The notes beneath the pieces were generated by a model. The model saw nothing but the letters and a program-made list of their open reading frames with translations. It ran no database searches and was not told the origin of the DNA. DNA of 64,000 nucleotides, taken from contig JAFGGU010000071.1 in assembly GCA_016930375.1 (NCBI GenBank), positions 1 through 64,000 of the forward strand, read 5' to 3'. The number at the start of each line of letters is the position of its first letter. Position 1 is the first letter of the stretch. Shown here piece after piece: positions 17,330-27,962 of this stretch. The DNA is from Bacteroidales bacterium. GTDB taxonomy: Bacteria > Bacteroidota > Bacteroidia > Bacteroidales > UBA10428. The position numbers were made by a program, and so were the translations under genes.

Positions 17330-19261
17330 ATGAGCAAAATAATCGGAATTGATCTGGGGACGACCAATTCATGCGTTGCAGTGATGGAGGGTAATGAACC
17401 GGTTGTAATTCCCAACAGCGAAGGTAAGCGAACCACGCCTTCGATGGTAGCTTTTATGGATAACGGTGAGCGGAAAGTGGGTGACCCTGCCAAGAGACAG
17501 GCTATTACCAACCCAACAAGAACCGTTTATTCCATTAAGCGTTTTATGGGGGAAACCTATGATAAGGTACAGAAAGAAATGCAAAGGGTGCCCTATAAGG
17601 TTGCCAAGGGCGATAACAATACGCCCAGGGTGATGATTGACGACCGCAAATTCACGCCGCAGGAAATTTCCGCCCTTATTTTGCAGAAAATGAAAAAAAC
17701 TGCTGAAGATTATCTGGGTCATGAGGTTACTGAAGCCGTGATCACCGTACCTGCCTATTTTAGCGATTCACAGCGCCAGGCAACCAAGGAGGCAGGTGAA
17801 ATTGCAGGTCTGAAGGTCCGGAGAATCATCAATGAACCTACAGCCGCTTCATTGGCCTACGGTCTCGATAAAAAGCATCATGATATGAAGATCGCCGTAT
17901 ACGACCTTGGCGGCGGAACTTTCGACATATCCATCCTCGAATTGGGTGATGGTGTGTTTGAAGTAAAATCAACCAATGGTGATACCCATTTAGGTGGAGA
18001 TGATTTTGACCAGTGCGTCATGGACTGGCTTGCTGATGAGTTTAAAAAAGACGAGGGTGTTGACCTGAGGAAAGATCCGATGGCCCTTCAGAGACTGAAA
18101 GAAGCTGCTGAAAAAGCCAAGATTGAACTGTCGAGCTCAACCCAGACGGAAATTAACCTGCCATACATTATGCCGGTTGACGGAATTCCCAAGCACCTGG
18201 TTAAGACGCTTACACGTGCGAAATTCGAAAGCCTGATTGATTCACTGGTGCAGTCGACCATTGAGCCCTGCCGCAAGGCCATGCACGACGCGGGATTGTC
18301 AAACTCCGATATCAGCGAAGTAATTCTGGTAGGCGGATCCACCCGTATACCGGTTATCCAGGATATCGTGGAGAAGTTTTTCGGGCGTAAACCTTCCAAA
18401 GGAGTTAATCCCGATGAAGTGGTAGCAGTTGGTGCAGCCATACAGGGGGGTGTATTGACCGGCGAAGTAAAAGATATCCTGCTTCTCGATGTTACTCCGC
18501 TTTCACTGGGCATCGAAACCATGGGAGGCGTATCAACCCGGCTGATCGAAGCCAATACGACCATTCCTACCAAAAAGACGGAAACCTTCACAACTGCATC
18601 TGATAATCAGCCTTCGGTTGAGATTCATATTCTGCAGGGTGAACGTCCCATGGCCAATGACAACAAGACCATCGGCAGGTTCCATCTCGATGGTATCCCG
18701 CCGGCACCCAGAGGTATCCCCCAGATTGAAGTGACCTTTGATATAGATGCCAACGGCATTCTGCATGTTTCGGCCAAAGATAAGGGTACTGGCAAACAGC
18801 AGAGCATCCGTATTGAAGCTTCATCGGGACTTACCAGCGATGAGATCGAAAAGATGAAAAGGGAAGCCAAGGAAAATGAAGCCAGGGATAAGGAACAGCG
18901 TGAACGTGTTGACAAGATGAATGCGGCGGACAGTTTGATATTCCAAACCGAAAAGCAGTTGAAGGAGTTTGGTGACAAGCTTCCTGCCGATAAGAAGGGC
19001 CCCATCGAACAGGCACTTACAAAACTTAAAGATGCGCACAAGAGCCAGGATATTGCTGCCGTGGATAAGGCAACAGCCGAGCTCACCTCAGTATGGCAGG
19101 CTGCTTCCGAGGAATTGTACAAGAATCAGCAGGCCGGCGGACAGGCTGGCCCGCAACAGGGTTATACAGCAGATGCCGGTTCCGGGGAAGACTCCGGACA
19201 AAGTACCGGTGCTAAAAAGGACGATGAAGTTACCGATGTGGATTTTGAAGAAGTGAAGTAG
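17330..19261 (+). CDS. dnaK: Chaperone DnaK (Hsp70)
   Basis: [45 protein letters not shown]; full-length 643 aa. Confidence 0.99.
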   Translation: MSKIIGIDLGTTNSCVAVMEGNEPVVIPNSEGKRTTPSMVAFMDNGERKVGDPAKRQAITNPTRTVYSIKRFMGETYDKVQKEMQRVPYKVAKGDNNTPRVMIDDRKFTPQEISALILQKMKKTAEDYLGHEVTEAVITVPAYFSDSQRQATKEAGEIAGLKVRRIINEPTAASLAYGLDKKHHDMKIAVYDLGGGTFDISILELGDGVFEVKSTNGDTHLGGDDFDQCVMDWLADEFKKDEGVDLRKDPMALQRLKEAAEKAKIELSSSTQTEINLPYIMPVDGIPKHLVKTLTRAKFESLIDSLVQSTIEPCRKAMHDAGLSNSDISEVILVGGSTRIPVIQDIVEKFFGRKPSKGVNPDEVVAVGAAIQGGVLTGEVKDILLLDVTPLSLGIETMGGVSTRLIEANTTIPTKKTETFTTASDNQPSVEIHILQGERPMANDNKTIGRFHLDGIPPAPRGIPQIEVTFDIDANGILHVSAKDKGTGKQQSIRIEASSGLTSDEIEKMKREAKENEARDKEQRERVDKMNAADSLIFQTEKQLKEFGDKLPADKKGPIEQALTKLKDAHKSQDIAAVDKATAELTSVWQAASEELYKNQQAGGQAGPQQGYTADAGSGEDSGQSTGAKKDDEVTDVDFEEVK

Positions 19262-19288
19262 GTTTGTGATTTTGTGTATTAATAATGA

Positions 19289-19315
19289 GCCCCGCCTTTG
19301 GCGGGGTTTTTTATT
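19289..19315 (+). terminator. Rho-independent terminator
   Basis: CCCCGCCTTTGGCGGGGTTTTTTATT after dnaK. Confidence 0.9.
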
Positions 19316-21308
19316 TTGCCCTGAAATGTGCAATAAAACCGCCACCGGGTGCCATTTTTACGTGAAGCTTATCATCCGGGGTGACTTCCTGCATATGCCT
19401 TCTGTAATCTGATGCATAAGCATCTGCATTCACCCCGTCCTGGTAGATTTCTGCCTGATATCTTCCGGGCCCCAGGAAAGATAAATCCAGTTCCATTGTC
19501 CGTGGCGTCCAGTCGGTCATTGCAGCCACCCACCAGTCATTTCCGCTTTTACGGGCCACCAGGATATAATCGGAGATCTGGCCGTCAAGCACGATGGTTT
19601 CGTCCCATTCAAAAGGTATACTGCCGTAAAAAGCAGCATATTCAGGTTCCCGGATGTAATCGCTGATATTGCCTCCCAAAAACTGGAGCGGGCTATCATA
19701 TACTACGTACATGGCGAGCTGATGAATGCGGGTTCCCTGGGTCATCGGCACCGGATCCACGATGCGAAAGGCATTTTTTTGTGCATTGATCATTCCGCCA
19801 CCCTCATAATCGAGAGGGCCCGCAATCATGCGGGTGAAAGGGATGATCAGGTCATGCTCGGGAGTGATCCTTTCAGTCCATTTATTGAACTCATGGCCCG
19901 CAACTCCTTCGCGGTTGATCAGGTTGGGATAGGCCTTGCGAAGGCCCATGGGTTTGCATGCCCCGTGAAACAGAACCATAAGTTCATACCTGGCAGTTTC
20001 CTGCGCCACATGCTCCAGAAATCTGACCATCAACTGATCCTCCCTGTCCATAAAATCCACCATGATCCCTTTGATGCCCCAATGGTGAAATTGCTGCAGG
20101 AAGGTCATATTGTGTTTTAAGGTCAGTGCGGATGTCCAAAGCCAGATGCCCACTCCCTTTTCAGCGCCATATCTAACTATTTCGCGGATATCCATACCGG
20201 GACTGATCTTTGAAAAATCTCCGATATCGCACCAGCCCGCATCCAGGAAAACATAGTCGAGCCCAAACCGGCTGGCAAAATCAATGTAGTACTTATAGGT
20301 CTCTGTGTTGATTCCCGATTTAAAATCCACATCATACAATATGCTGTTGGTGATCCACTCATCGGTGATCTGGCCAGGTTTAATCCAACCTGTCTCCGTG
20401 AGCCTGCATTCAGGCGCCAGGCGGTATACCATATCTGAATTTACCAAATCCCTGTCGTTTTCACCCATGATAAATACCCGCCAGGGATAATCGCGTTTAC
20501 CTGCAGTTCTGGCAATGTATTCCGCTCGCTTTGTCACGAGTTCCTGCTTAAAATAGTCCCCTCTTACAGAAGTCTCTAAAGGGTATGCAGGAAACTTCAG
20601 TTGCAGGGATGACTTTCCCGCGTCACCACCGGCGACAAACATGCCGGGATAATCCCGCAGATCGCTTTCAGCGATGGCAAGACTAATGCCGTTGGTGGTT
20701 CTTGCATACAGCGGCAGATAAGCCAGATCTTCCGGTTTCAGACCGTTGACGGGAATATGTTTATAATCTTCCTCAAAACTGGTGTGGAAGCAATCCACAT
20801 CCTTCTCATTCCGGCAGGCAATTACTGGAAGCCACACTGAATCTCCCTGTGAAAAAGTCAGCATACCCGTTTCATTATTTACCACTACCGTATCATCCGC
20901 ATAACGGGTAACAAACCGGTAAGCGAACCCATCGTCATAGGCGCGGATAACAAGACCGGTCCGGTCTTTAAAGGATAACGCGAGTTCATTGAAATGATCA
21001 CTTACAAGGGCTCTTTTCTCGCGGATCAGCGGGTGCTGTACCAGGTTTACAGCTCTTGTCTTTGCCGTAAATGAGCCTGATCCTGCTTTTTTACCCACTA
21101 TGATCATGGCCGGATCAATGATGTCAAGGGCAGGTCGGTTATCGAACATGACTGAAATTTTCCGGTTTTCTCCGCCCGTAAAAGTCACAACTACCTTTCC
21201 ATTCGGTGAGTGAACAACTTTTTGTTGTGCATTCAGCATGTCGGTCTTAAAGGGCATTAAGCACAAAATCAGCATCACGCATGAACACTGACGACTCTTC
21301 TTTTCCAT
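19311..21308 (-). CDS. Glycoside hydrolase family 97 (alpha-glucosidase/galactosidase-like)
   Basis: Secreted; DYVFLDAGWCDIGDF, GIWLWTSALTLKHN, GIKGIMVDFMDREDQ, LINREGVAGHEFNKW. Confidence 0.9.
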   Translation of the reverse strand: MEKKSRQCSCVMLILCLMPFKTDMLNAQQKVVHSPNGKVVVTFTGGENRKISVMFDNRPALDIIDPAMIIVGKKAGSGSFTAKTRAVNLVQHPLIREKRALVSDHFNELALSFKDRTGLVIRAYDDGFAYRFVTRYADDTVVVNNETGMLTFSQGDSVWLPVIACRNEKDVDCFHTSFEEDYKHIPVNGLKPEDLAYLPLYARTTNGISLAIAESDLRDYPGMFVAGGDAGKSSLQLKFPAYPLETSVRGDYFKQELVTKRAEYIARTAGKRDYPWRVFIMGENDRDLVNSDMVYRLAPECRLTETGWIKPGQITDEWITNSILYDVDFKSGINTETYKYYIDFASRFGLDYVFLDAGWCDIGDFSKISPGMDIREIVRYGAEKGVGIWLWTSALTLKHNMTFLQQFHHWGIKGIMVDFMDREDQLMVRFLEHVAQETARYELMVLFHGACKPMGLRKAYPNLINREGVAGHEFNKWTERITPEHDLIIPFTRMIAGPLDYEGGGMINAQKNAFRIVDPVPMTQGTRIHQLAMYVVYDSPLQFLGGNISDYIREPEYAAFYGSIPFEWDETIVLDGQISDYILVARKSGNDWWVAAMTDWTPRTMELDLSFLGPGRYQAEIYQDGVNADAYASDYRRHMQEVTPDDKLHVKMAPGGGFIAHFRAK

Positions 21309-21403
21309 ATTTCGAGATTTACAATTCCTGCTATTTTGGATTAACCAATTTAACGACTTTAAACCAAATCTTACCAGGTTTGTTATATCAAAATATTATA
21401 GAA

Positions 21404-21438
21404 ACACAACCTACAACCTACAACCTACAACCTACAAC
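21404..21438. repeat. 7-bp tandem array (ctacaac)x4
   Basis: Four exact ctacaac units at 21411-21438, 8 bp before the next gene's ATG. Confidence 0.9.
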
Positions 21439-21446
21439 TCAAATCC

Positions 21447-22379
21447 ATGCAAACCATCCTCGGCTCCGGAGGCGCAATCGGCACTCCCCTGGCAAAAGAA
21501 CTCAGGCATTTTACAGACAAAATACGGCTTGTGAGCCGAAATCCAATAAAAGTCAATGATGCCGATGAATTATTCCGCGCTGACATCACCGATGCCGACC
21601 AGTTGGATAAAGCCATCTCGGGTTCCGAAGTCGTTTATCTGACTGCAGGGTTTGCTTATGATATTAAAGTATGGCGCCGCGTTTGGCCCGATCTGATCCG
21701 CAATGTTATAGACAGCTGCAAAAAGCACAAAGCCCGGCTTGTATTCTTTGACAACATATATGCGCTGGACAGCCGTTTCATGAACAACCTCACGGAAGAT
21801 ACGCCCATTGGACCCGTCAGCAAAAAGGGACAGGTGCGTGCGGAAATCCACCGGATGATCATGGATGAAATAAACGGTGGCAGGCTGCAGGCCATCATTG
21901 CCCGCTCGGCAGATTTCTATGGCATCAAAAACAGTGTCCTGGTGGAAATGGTGTATAAAAACCTGCTGAAAAACAAAAAAGCCATGTGGTTTGCAGATGC
22001 TACAAAAGTACATACATTCACAGCCGCTGCTGATGCTGCAAGAGCTGTGGCGTTACTCGGCAATACACCCGATGCCTTTCATCAGATCTGGCACCTGCCG
22101 ACCGATCGGACGCCGCTTACAGGAAAGCAATGGGTAGAATTATTTGCCAGATTAATGAATAAAGAACCCCGGTTGTTTGTAATCCCTAACTGGCTTCTGG
22201 CGTTAATGGGAATCTTTATCCCTGTCTTCAGGGAATTTAAAGAAATGGTATACCAGTACGACCGGGATTATATTTTTAACAGCAGTAAATTTGAGAATAA
22301 GTTTAATTATGTTCCCGTATCCCCGGAAAATGGCATTGCACAATTAATACAAGAACTTAAGACAACAGACAAACCATAA
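21447..22379 (+). CDS. NAD-dependent epimerase/dehydratase family protein
   Basis: GSGGAIGTPLAKEL nucleotide-binding start; extended SDR fold features. Confidence 0.85.
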   Translation: MQTILGSGGAIGTPLAKELRHFTDKIRLVSRNPIKVNDADELFRADITDADQLDKAISGSEVVYLTAGFAYDIKVWRRVWPDLIRNVIDSCKKHKARLVFFDNIYALDSRFMNNLTEDTPIGPVSKKGQVRAEIHRMIMDEINGGRLQAIIARSADFYGIKNSVLVEMVYKNLLKNKKAMWFADATKVHTFTAAADAARAVALLGNTPDAFHQIWHLPTDRTPLTGKQWVELFARLMNKEPRLFVIPNWLLALMGIFIPVFREFKEMVYQYDRDYIFNSSKFENKFNYVPVSPENGIAQLIQELKTTDKP

Positions 22380-22405
22380 ACCTGCAACCCGGAACCTGCA
22401 ACTTT
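22378..22405. repeat. 7-bp tandem array (aacctgc-like)
   Basis: aacctgc aacccgg aacctgc aactttt, starting at the upstream stop codon. Confidence 0.6.
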
Positions 22406-22489
22406 TTTTTTTGGAAAATTTCCTGCAATTTATTACTTTCAGCGATGATAACCGGACCAATCAAGTAACTCTCCTTAAAAATCATCGCC

Positions 22490-23770
22490 ATGAAAAACAT
22501 CCTTCCTGTTCTACTTATGATCTTATCAGGAATAAGTATAATTTCCTGTACTTCTCCCAATCATCCCGGGACGGTTTCCCCTGCCTCGGAAAAAATGTCG
22601 GTTGAAAGACTCAGACGCATTGACACCATATTGCAGGAAAGTATCAATAACAGGTGGATCAATGGTGCTGTTGCCTACATTGCTCGCAATGGGAAAATCG
22701 TATATTACAAATCTTTTGGGGTAAGTGATGCCGAAAAGCAGACGCCCATGGCAAAGGATGCAATTTTCCGTATCGCTTCACAAACCAAGGCCATTACAAG
22801 TGTGGCAGTGATGATGCTTTTTGAAGAAGGAAAGTTCCTGCTTGACGATCCTGTTTCAAAATACATTCCCGAGTTTGCCAATCCGACGGTTGTTGATCAG
22901 TACAATGCAAAGGACACTACCTATACCACTATTCCTGCTTTGCGGGAAATTACCATTCGTGATCTGCTGACCCATACATCAGGTATTGATTATGCCGGGA
23001 TAGGATCTACCATGATGAATGCAATTTATGCCAAGTCGGAAATTCCTGTCGGTTTTGAAAGCAGGCCGCTGATACTGGGTGATGCCATCCAGAAACTGGC
23101 CGGGCTCCCCCTGGTGCATCAACCGGGTGAACGTTTTACCTACGGTCTGAATTGCGACGTGCTGGGATACCTGGTTGAAGTTGTTTCAGGGATGACTTTC
23201 GATCAGTTTTTAAAGCAAAGGATATTTGAACCTCTGGGAATGAAAGACACCTATTTCTACCTGCCCGAAGAAAAACAATCCCGACTTGCATCCGTATCCA
23301 CAGAGGATGCCGATCATTTAGCCGTGAATTGGGATAAGCAGGCGCTTGCAGGCCTGGATGCTGACTATCCCCTCGCCCAGGGAACGTATTATTCAGGTGG
23401 GGCGGGATTAAGCTGCACCATAACCGATTATGCGACTTTTCTGCAGATGTTGCTGGATGGCGGCGAGTACAATGGGAAACGACTGCTGGCAGCAAGGACT
23501 GTGGATCTGATGATCTCCAACCAGATCGGGAACCTGGATCTGGGAGCGGACAAATTCGGTCTGGGTTTCCAAATCACATCAGAGGCAGGACAGGCCCGAC
23601 TGGGTGTCACAGAAGGATCATTCGCCTGGGGAGGCTTCTGGGGAACCACCTATTGGGCTGATCCAGAAGAACAGCTGGTTTGTTTGTTGTTCTGCCAACA
23701 ATTTCCCCTATCACACGGGGAAATATCCGATAAGTTCAGGGTACTGGTATATGCGGCGCTGGACGATTGA
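22490..23770 (+). CDS. Serine hydrolase / class C beta-lactamase family, lipoprotein-like
   Basis: SQTK (SxxK) in IASQTKAITSVAVMMLFEEGK; YGLN (YxN) motif; lipobox-like SIISCTS. Confidence 0.9.
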   Translation: MKNILPVLLMILSGISIISCTSPNHPGTVSPASEKMSVERLRRIDTILQESINNRWINGAVAYIARNGKIVYYKSFGVSDAEKQTPMAKDAIFRIASQTKAITSVAVMMLFEEGKFLLDDPVSKYIPEFANPTVVDQYNAKDTTYTTIPALREITIRDLLTHTSGIDYAGIGSTMMNAIYAKSEIPVGFESRPLILGDAIQKLAGLPLVHQPGERFTYGLNCDVLGYLVEVVSGMTFDQFLKQRIFEPLGMKDTYFYLPEEKQSRLASVSTEDADHLAVNWDKQALAGLDADYPLAQGTYYSGGAGLSCTITDYATFLQMLLDGGEYNGKRLLAARTVDLMISNQIGNLDLGADKFGLGFQITSEAGQARLGVTEGSFAWGGFWGTTYWADPEEQLVCLLFCQQFPLSHGEISDKFRVLVYAALDD

Positions 23771-23775
23771 GAAAT

Positions 23776-23905
23776 GACAGGCCCGTAGGGCCGACCTGTT
23801 AATAGAAAATAAACACAGGCTGTACATTACAGGCCCGTAGGGCCGGCCTGTTACTAGAAAAATAAATTCATAACCAACAATAAGCTTCATCGCAGCGACC
23901 TGTTA
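23776..23905. repeat. REP-like palindromic repeats (two full, one degenerate copy)
   Basis: acaggcccgtagggccgacctgttaatagaaaa; acaggcccgtagggccggcctgttactagaaaaa; gcagcgacctgttatagaa. Confidence 0.75.
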
Positions 23906-23916
23906 TAGAATCAAAA

Positions 23917-24897
23917 TCACCCCTTCATCGCTGCGATTTCTTCTTCAATAGCCGTTCGTACAGGTGTGTATGTAATTCCAAGTTCTTTCTCAGCTTTACT
24001 TCCGTCTCCCCTGAATCCCTCCTTCATGGTTCTCATCTGATCAACCGACATACCCCAGGGAGGTGAAATCCCGGTTATCCTCGAAAGCCCCGTAAACATA
24101 TAGGCACTGGCCATTGCAAGAAAATCCGGCATATGTAGGAACGGTATAGAAACGCCTGATATATCATGGATGATTTTATTGATTTCGGCCATAAGTAATT
24201 GAGATTTCCCTGCCAGGTATTTCTCACCGATATTGCCCTGGTTTTCTGCAGCCCTTACAATTATTTCCGCCACATCATTTACGTGTACCCAGGTAAGGGC
24301 AGATTCTTTAAAGACAGTAGCAGGTAATTTCTTGTTTATCAAATCGGTTACGTATTTTCCCGTTGATTTGGGATCACCGGCGCCCAATACTGCCCCAGGA
24401 TATACCATTACCACAGGCAACTTTTTATTCTTATATAAATTCCACACAATTAAGTCTCCCTCGAATTTGGTTTGGGCGTACCTGCTAAGTCTGACCGGAC
24501 CAATCTGACTTTCCTCGGTGAATGGCATATCAGCAGGTTTTCCAAAGGTTACCATTGAACTCACATGTACAACTTTTGAAATCCCTGTTTCAAGTACGCA
24601 TTCCATCACATTTCGGGTTCCGTCAATATTTAGGTCATGGTAAAGACGATTATTTCTTTCCCAGAAGGAATACAGAGCAGCAAGATTCAATACCCAATCG
24701 CACCCTTTCATACCCTGAAGAACCGAATTCTTATCGGTTATGTCGCCCAAAGCCAATTTTGCGCCGAATGTTCTGAGCCGTTCACTGGTTTCGTTGTTTT
24801 TCCTTACAAGACATGTCAATTCATGCTTGGTTTTCATCAGACGATTGACCACCTGTGTTCCAATAAACCCTGTTGCTCCCGTAATAAAGATTTTCAT
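23917..24897 (-). CDS. NAD-dependent epimerase/dehydratase family protein
   Basis: MKIFITGATGFIGTQVVNRLMK; YAQTKFEGD (YxxxK). Confidence 0.9.
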   Translation of the reverse strand: MKIFITGATGFIGTQVVNRLMKTKHELTCLVRKNNETSERLRTFGAKLALGDITDKNSVLQGMKGCDWVLNLAALYSFWERNNRLYHDLNIDGTRNVMECVLETGISKVVHVSSMVTFGKPADMPFTEESQIGPVRLSRYAQTKFEGDLIVWNLYKNKKLPVVMVYPGAVLGAGDPKSTGKYVTDLINKKLPATVFKESALTWVHVNDVAEIIVRAAENQGNIGEKYLAGKSQLLMAEINKIIHDISGVSIPFLHMPDFLAMASAYMFTGLSRITGISPPWGMSVDQMRTMKEGFRGDGSKAEKELGITYTPVRTAIEEEIAAMKG

Positions 24898-24971
24898 GGT
24901 TAATAGGATTAATAGTTAGGTTAAATGGCACACCATAAAACCCATCGGGTTTAATTACAAAAAAATCAATA

Positions 24972-25301
24972 TCATGTGCTTTTCTTCCTGACCAGAATAA
25001 GGTAGACACAACATATAATCACGATCACATCAATAAGTATCAGTACTTTCATGGTAAGATCAAAATTCTTCACACCCATTTGAATACTGGCCATAGTCAT
25101 TCCTATAAGCGGGAAAATCAACCCTAGGTAAACCCATAGCATTTTCGGAGTAAATAAAAACACTCCAATCAGACCATAAAGTATCCCAAAAATCAGCAGG
25201 GGGATACTGTTTGGATCACTGGTGGCCTTAAAGAACAAGGTAACATGCCATACGCCGGTGATAACCAGCAGTATGGCTGCAAGAAAGCGGATAGTTTTCA
25301 T
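24972..25301 (-). CDS. Small integral membrane protein, unknown function
   Basis: About 109 aa, four hydrophobic segments; ORF opens at 25343. Confidence 0.65.
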   Translation of the reverse strand: MKTIRFLAAILLVITGVWHVTLFFKATSDPNSIPLLIFGILYGLIGVFLFTPKMLWVYLGLIFPLIGMTMASIQMGVKNFDLTMKVLILIDVIVIICCVYLILVRKKST

Positions 25302-25477
25302 TTTGTCGAGATTTATGATAATCAGAATAAAATTAGGATTCATAATTTACAATATTATGCAGGCAAAGTCAAGTTGTTTGTCAAAATAGGCTGTGCTAGT
25401 TCCTGATATATTCACAAGGTTAGCCGGCAAAAATTCCTTTTTTGCTATCTTTATCGCATAATTCTAATACCCATAAA

Positions 25478-26272
25478 ATGCGTACTTTTTTGCTGGGCTT
25501 CCTGGTGTTCATCTGCGCTGTTGCAAACTCCCAACCGGACACCCTTTTCAACCAGACTGATGCTAACAAGCTGAAACAAGGCTGGTGGAAAAAGGCTTAT
25601 CCCAACGGGAAGCTCATGTATAAAGGATTCTTCAGGGACGACAAACCTGTCGGGACCATGTACAGGTATTTTGAAAACGGCGCCGTAAAAGCAATCCTGA
25701 TTTATGATGCTAAAAGTGAATATGCCCGCGCCAGGCTGCTGTACGAAGACGGTAACCTTGCTGCCGAGGGGGTTTTCTATAATTCCTTGAAGGACAGTAC
25801 CTGGTCGTATTACAGTTATTATGACAGATCACTGACTGCAACGGAAAATTATCAGAAAGGTTTGCGGCATGGAAGAATGACCAATTATTACAATAACGGT
25901 ATCGTTTCCGAGATACTCGACTGGAAAAATGACAAAAAACACGGAGTATGGGAACAATACTTCCCCAGCGGGAAATTGAAGATGAAGGGGTCTTATGTTG
26001 ACCAGAAACTTGAAGGCGATTTCCTGGTTAATTATGATAATGGCAAACCTTATCTGCAAGGTTATTATGTGAATGACAGACGGCAGGGGAAGTGGACTTT
26101 TTTTACAGAAAACGGAACTGTTGAGGCAGAAATGGAATATGTCAACGGAACTCCCCTGAATGAAGACCAGCTTACCGAAAAACAGCAGGAGCTTTTCCGC
26201 ACCATCGATGCCAATGAGGGTAAATTTGAGGAACCTGATGAGAGCAATTTTCTTATACCACAAGGCAGGTAG
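25478..26272 (+). CDS. MORN-like / YwqK-type repeat protein, secreted
   Basis: Signal peptide; repeats G.W..Y.pnGklk.kG.y.....G....Y..nG. Confidence 0.85.
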   Translation: MRTFLLGFLVFICAVANSQPDTLFNQTDANKLKQGWWKKAYPNGKLMYKGFFRDDKPVGTMYRYFENGAVKAILIYDAKSEYARARLLYEDGNLAAEGVFYNSLKDSTWSYYSYYDRSLTATENYQKGLRHGRMTNYYNNGIVSEILDWKNDKKHGVWEQYFPSGKLKMKGSYVDQKLEGDFLVNYDNGKPYLQGYYVNDRRQGKWTFFTENGTVEAEMEYVNGTPLNEDQLTEKQQELFRTIDANEGKFEEPDESNFLIPQGR

Positions 26273-27959
26273 ATTAACAGTCAACCTGTTCATTCAGCCC
26301 CGGTTCGGATTGATACTGCCATTCATCATTGGCATCAGTTTTTCCACACTGTCGGCTCAGACGCTCTTTGAACAAACTGCTCCTTCGAAGTACCGGATCG
26401 AATTCAGCAATAAAAACGATAATCCATTTTCAACTGATAATCCTGCGGAATTTCTCTCGCAAAAAGCATTGGAAAGGCGCAATAAACAGAATATTCCGGT
26501 TGCACAGAATGATATTCCTGTTACCCCTGCATACATGGATAGCCTGCGTGTGGCCGGAGCAGAAATACTGACTGTGTCCAGGTGGTTCAACGCAGCTACT
26601 GTTCTGATAAAACATGACAGCACCCTGAACCTGATTTCAAAACTGACCTTTGTAAAAGGATTCCCTCAGAATGCATCAATACCTGTCCGCTCAATAAATA
26701 CCTCTGCTACTTCGGGTGCTCAAAAATTGAGCGGATCACCTGACGCGGACTATGGCCTTTCGTGGTGGCAAACAGCCATTCACAATGGCCATTTGCTGCA
26801 TAACCGGGGTAACCGGGGTGAGGGTATTGCCATCGCTGTGCTTGACGCCGGATTTTTTGGCGTTGATCAGCTCCCGGCTTTCAGCAACCTATGGGATAAC
26901 AACCGGATACTGGGTACACGCGACTTTGTAAACCCGGGTGCAGACCTATTCAGAGGTCATACCCATGGGATGCATGTGCTTTCCATAATTGGGGGCACCC
27001 TTACCGGAGAGCTTATGGGTACTGCTCCTGAGGCTGATTTTTGGCTGTTGCGGTCTGAAGACACCGGTTCGGAATACCTGATTGAGGAGGACAACTGGAT
27101 TGCGGCCGCAGAGTTTGCCGACAGCGCAGGCGCGGATATTATCAACTCCTCCCTGGGGTATACGGTTTTTGATGATCCGTCACAGGATCATACCTGGGAT
27201 GATATGGACGGCAATACCACACGTATTTCCCGGGCTGCTGATATCGCTGCTTCCAAAGGGATACTGGTGATCGTTAGTGCCGGTAACCAGGGCAATTCCG
27301 AATGGAAATACATTGGTGCCCCGGCAGACGCTGATAGCGTGCTGGCGATAGGCGCTGTTGATGAGAACCGCTATATCGCGTATTTCAGCAGTCGCGGTCC
27401 CTCTTCAGACGGCAATATCAAACCCGATGTAATGGCCATCGGGCTGGGAACCTACATGGCCGGATCTGATGGCGGCATCCGGCAGGGCAATGGAACTTCC
27501 CTGTCGGCCCCTTTAATTGCAGGACTTTCGGCTTGCCTCTGGCAAGCCAATCCGCATGCCTCAGCTGTTGAACTGCTTGCTGCCATAAGGGAAAGCTCTG
27601 ACAGGTATGCCCTTCCTGGAGACGATTATGGTTACGGGATCCCGGATTTTAACCTGGCCGATGTTTTGCTGAAGGCCAATGAGAATAATTCCGGCTTTGT
27701 TGAAAGAGTGTCTGTCTTTCCCAACCCTTTCCATGATCAGCTTTACCTGATTTTCAATCTTGTGGTGGAAGATCCAGTTGATATCAGGATGTACGATCTG
27801 ACAGGCAAAGAAATTGCGCAGTATTTTTTCCCTGCATTTCCCGGAAGGAAATACCTGAAAATGGATGGAGAACAACTCTCTGGTTTGCCAAGAGGATTCT
27901 ATTTATTGAAATGCAGTGTATCCCAGGTTACTTCCATTGTTAAAATCATTAAGTTCTGA
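26238..27959 (+). CDS. S8 (subtilisin-like) serine peptidase with T9SS-type C-terminal domain
   Basis: AIAVLDAGFFG (Asp), GHTHGMHVLSIIGG (His), GNGTSLSAPLIAGL (Ser); C-term VFPNPFHDQLYL...GFYLLKC...KIIKF. Confidence 0.9.
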   Translation: MRAIFLYHKAGRLTVNLFIQPRFGLILPFIIGISFSTLSAQTLFEQTAPSKYRIEFSNKNDNPFSTDNPAEFLSQKALERRNKQNIPVAQNDIPVTPAYMDSLRVAGAEILTVSRWFNAATVLIKHDSTLNLISKLTFVKGFPQNASIPVRSINTSATSGAQKLSGSPDADYGLSWWQTAIHNGHLLHNRGNRGEGIAIAVLDAGFFGVDQLPAFSNLWDNNRILGTRDFVNPGADLFRGHTHGMHVLSIIGGTLTGELMGTAPEADFWLLRSEDTGSEYLIEEDNWIAAAEFADSAGADIINSSLGYTVFDDPSQDHTWDDMDGNTTRISRAADIAASKGILVIVSAGNQGNSEWKYIGAPADADSVLAIGAVDENRYIAYFSSRGPSSDGNIKPDVMAIGLGTYMAGSDGGIRQGNGTSLSAPLIAGLSACLWQANPHASAVELLAAIRESSDRYALPGDDYGYGIPDFNLADVLLKANENNSGFVERVSVFPNPFHDQLYLIFNLVVEDPVDIRMYDLTGKEIAQYFFPAFPGRKYLKMDGEQLSGLPRGFYLLKCSVSQVTSIVKIIKF

Positions 27960-27962
27960 CAA

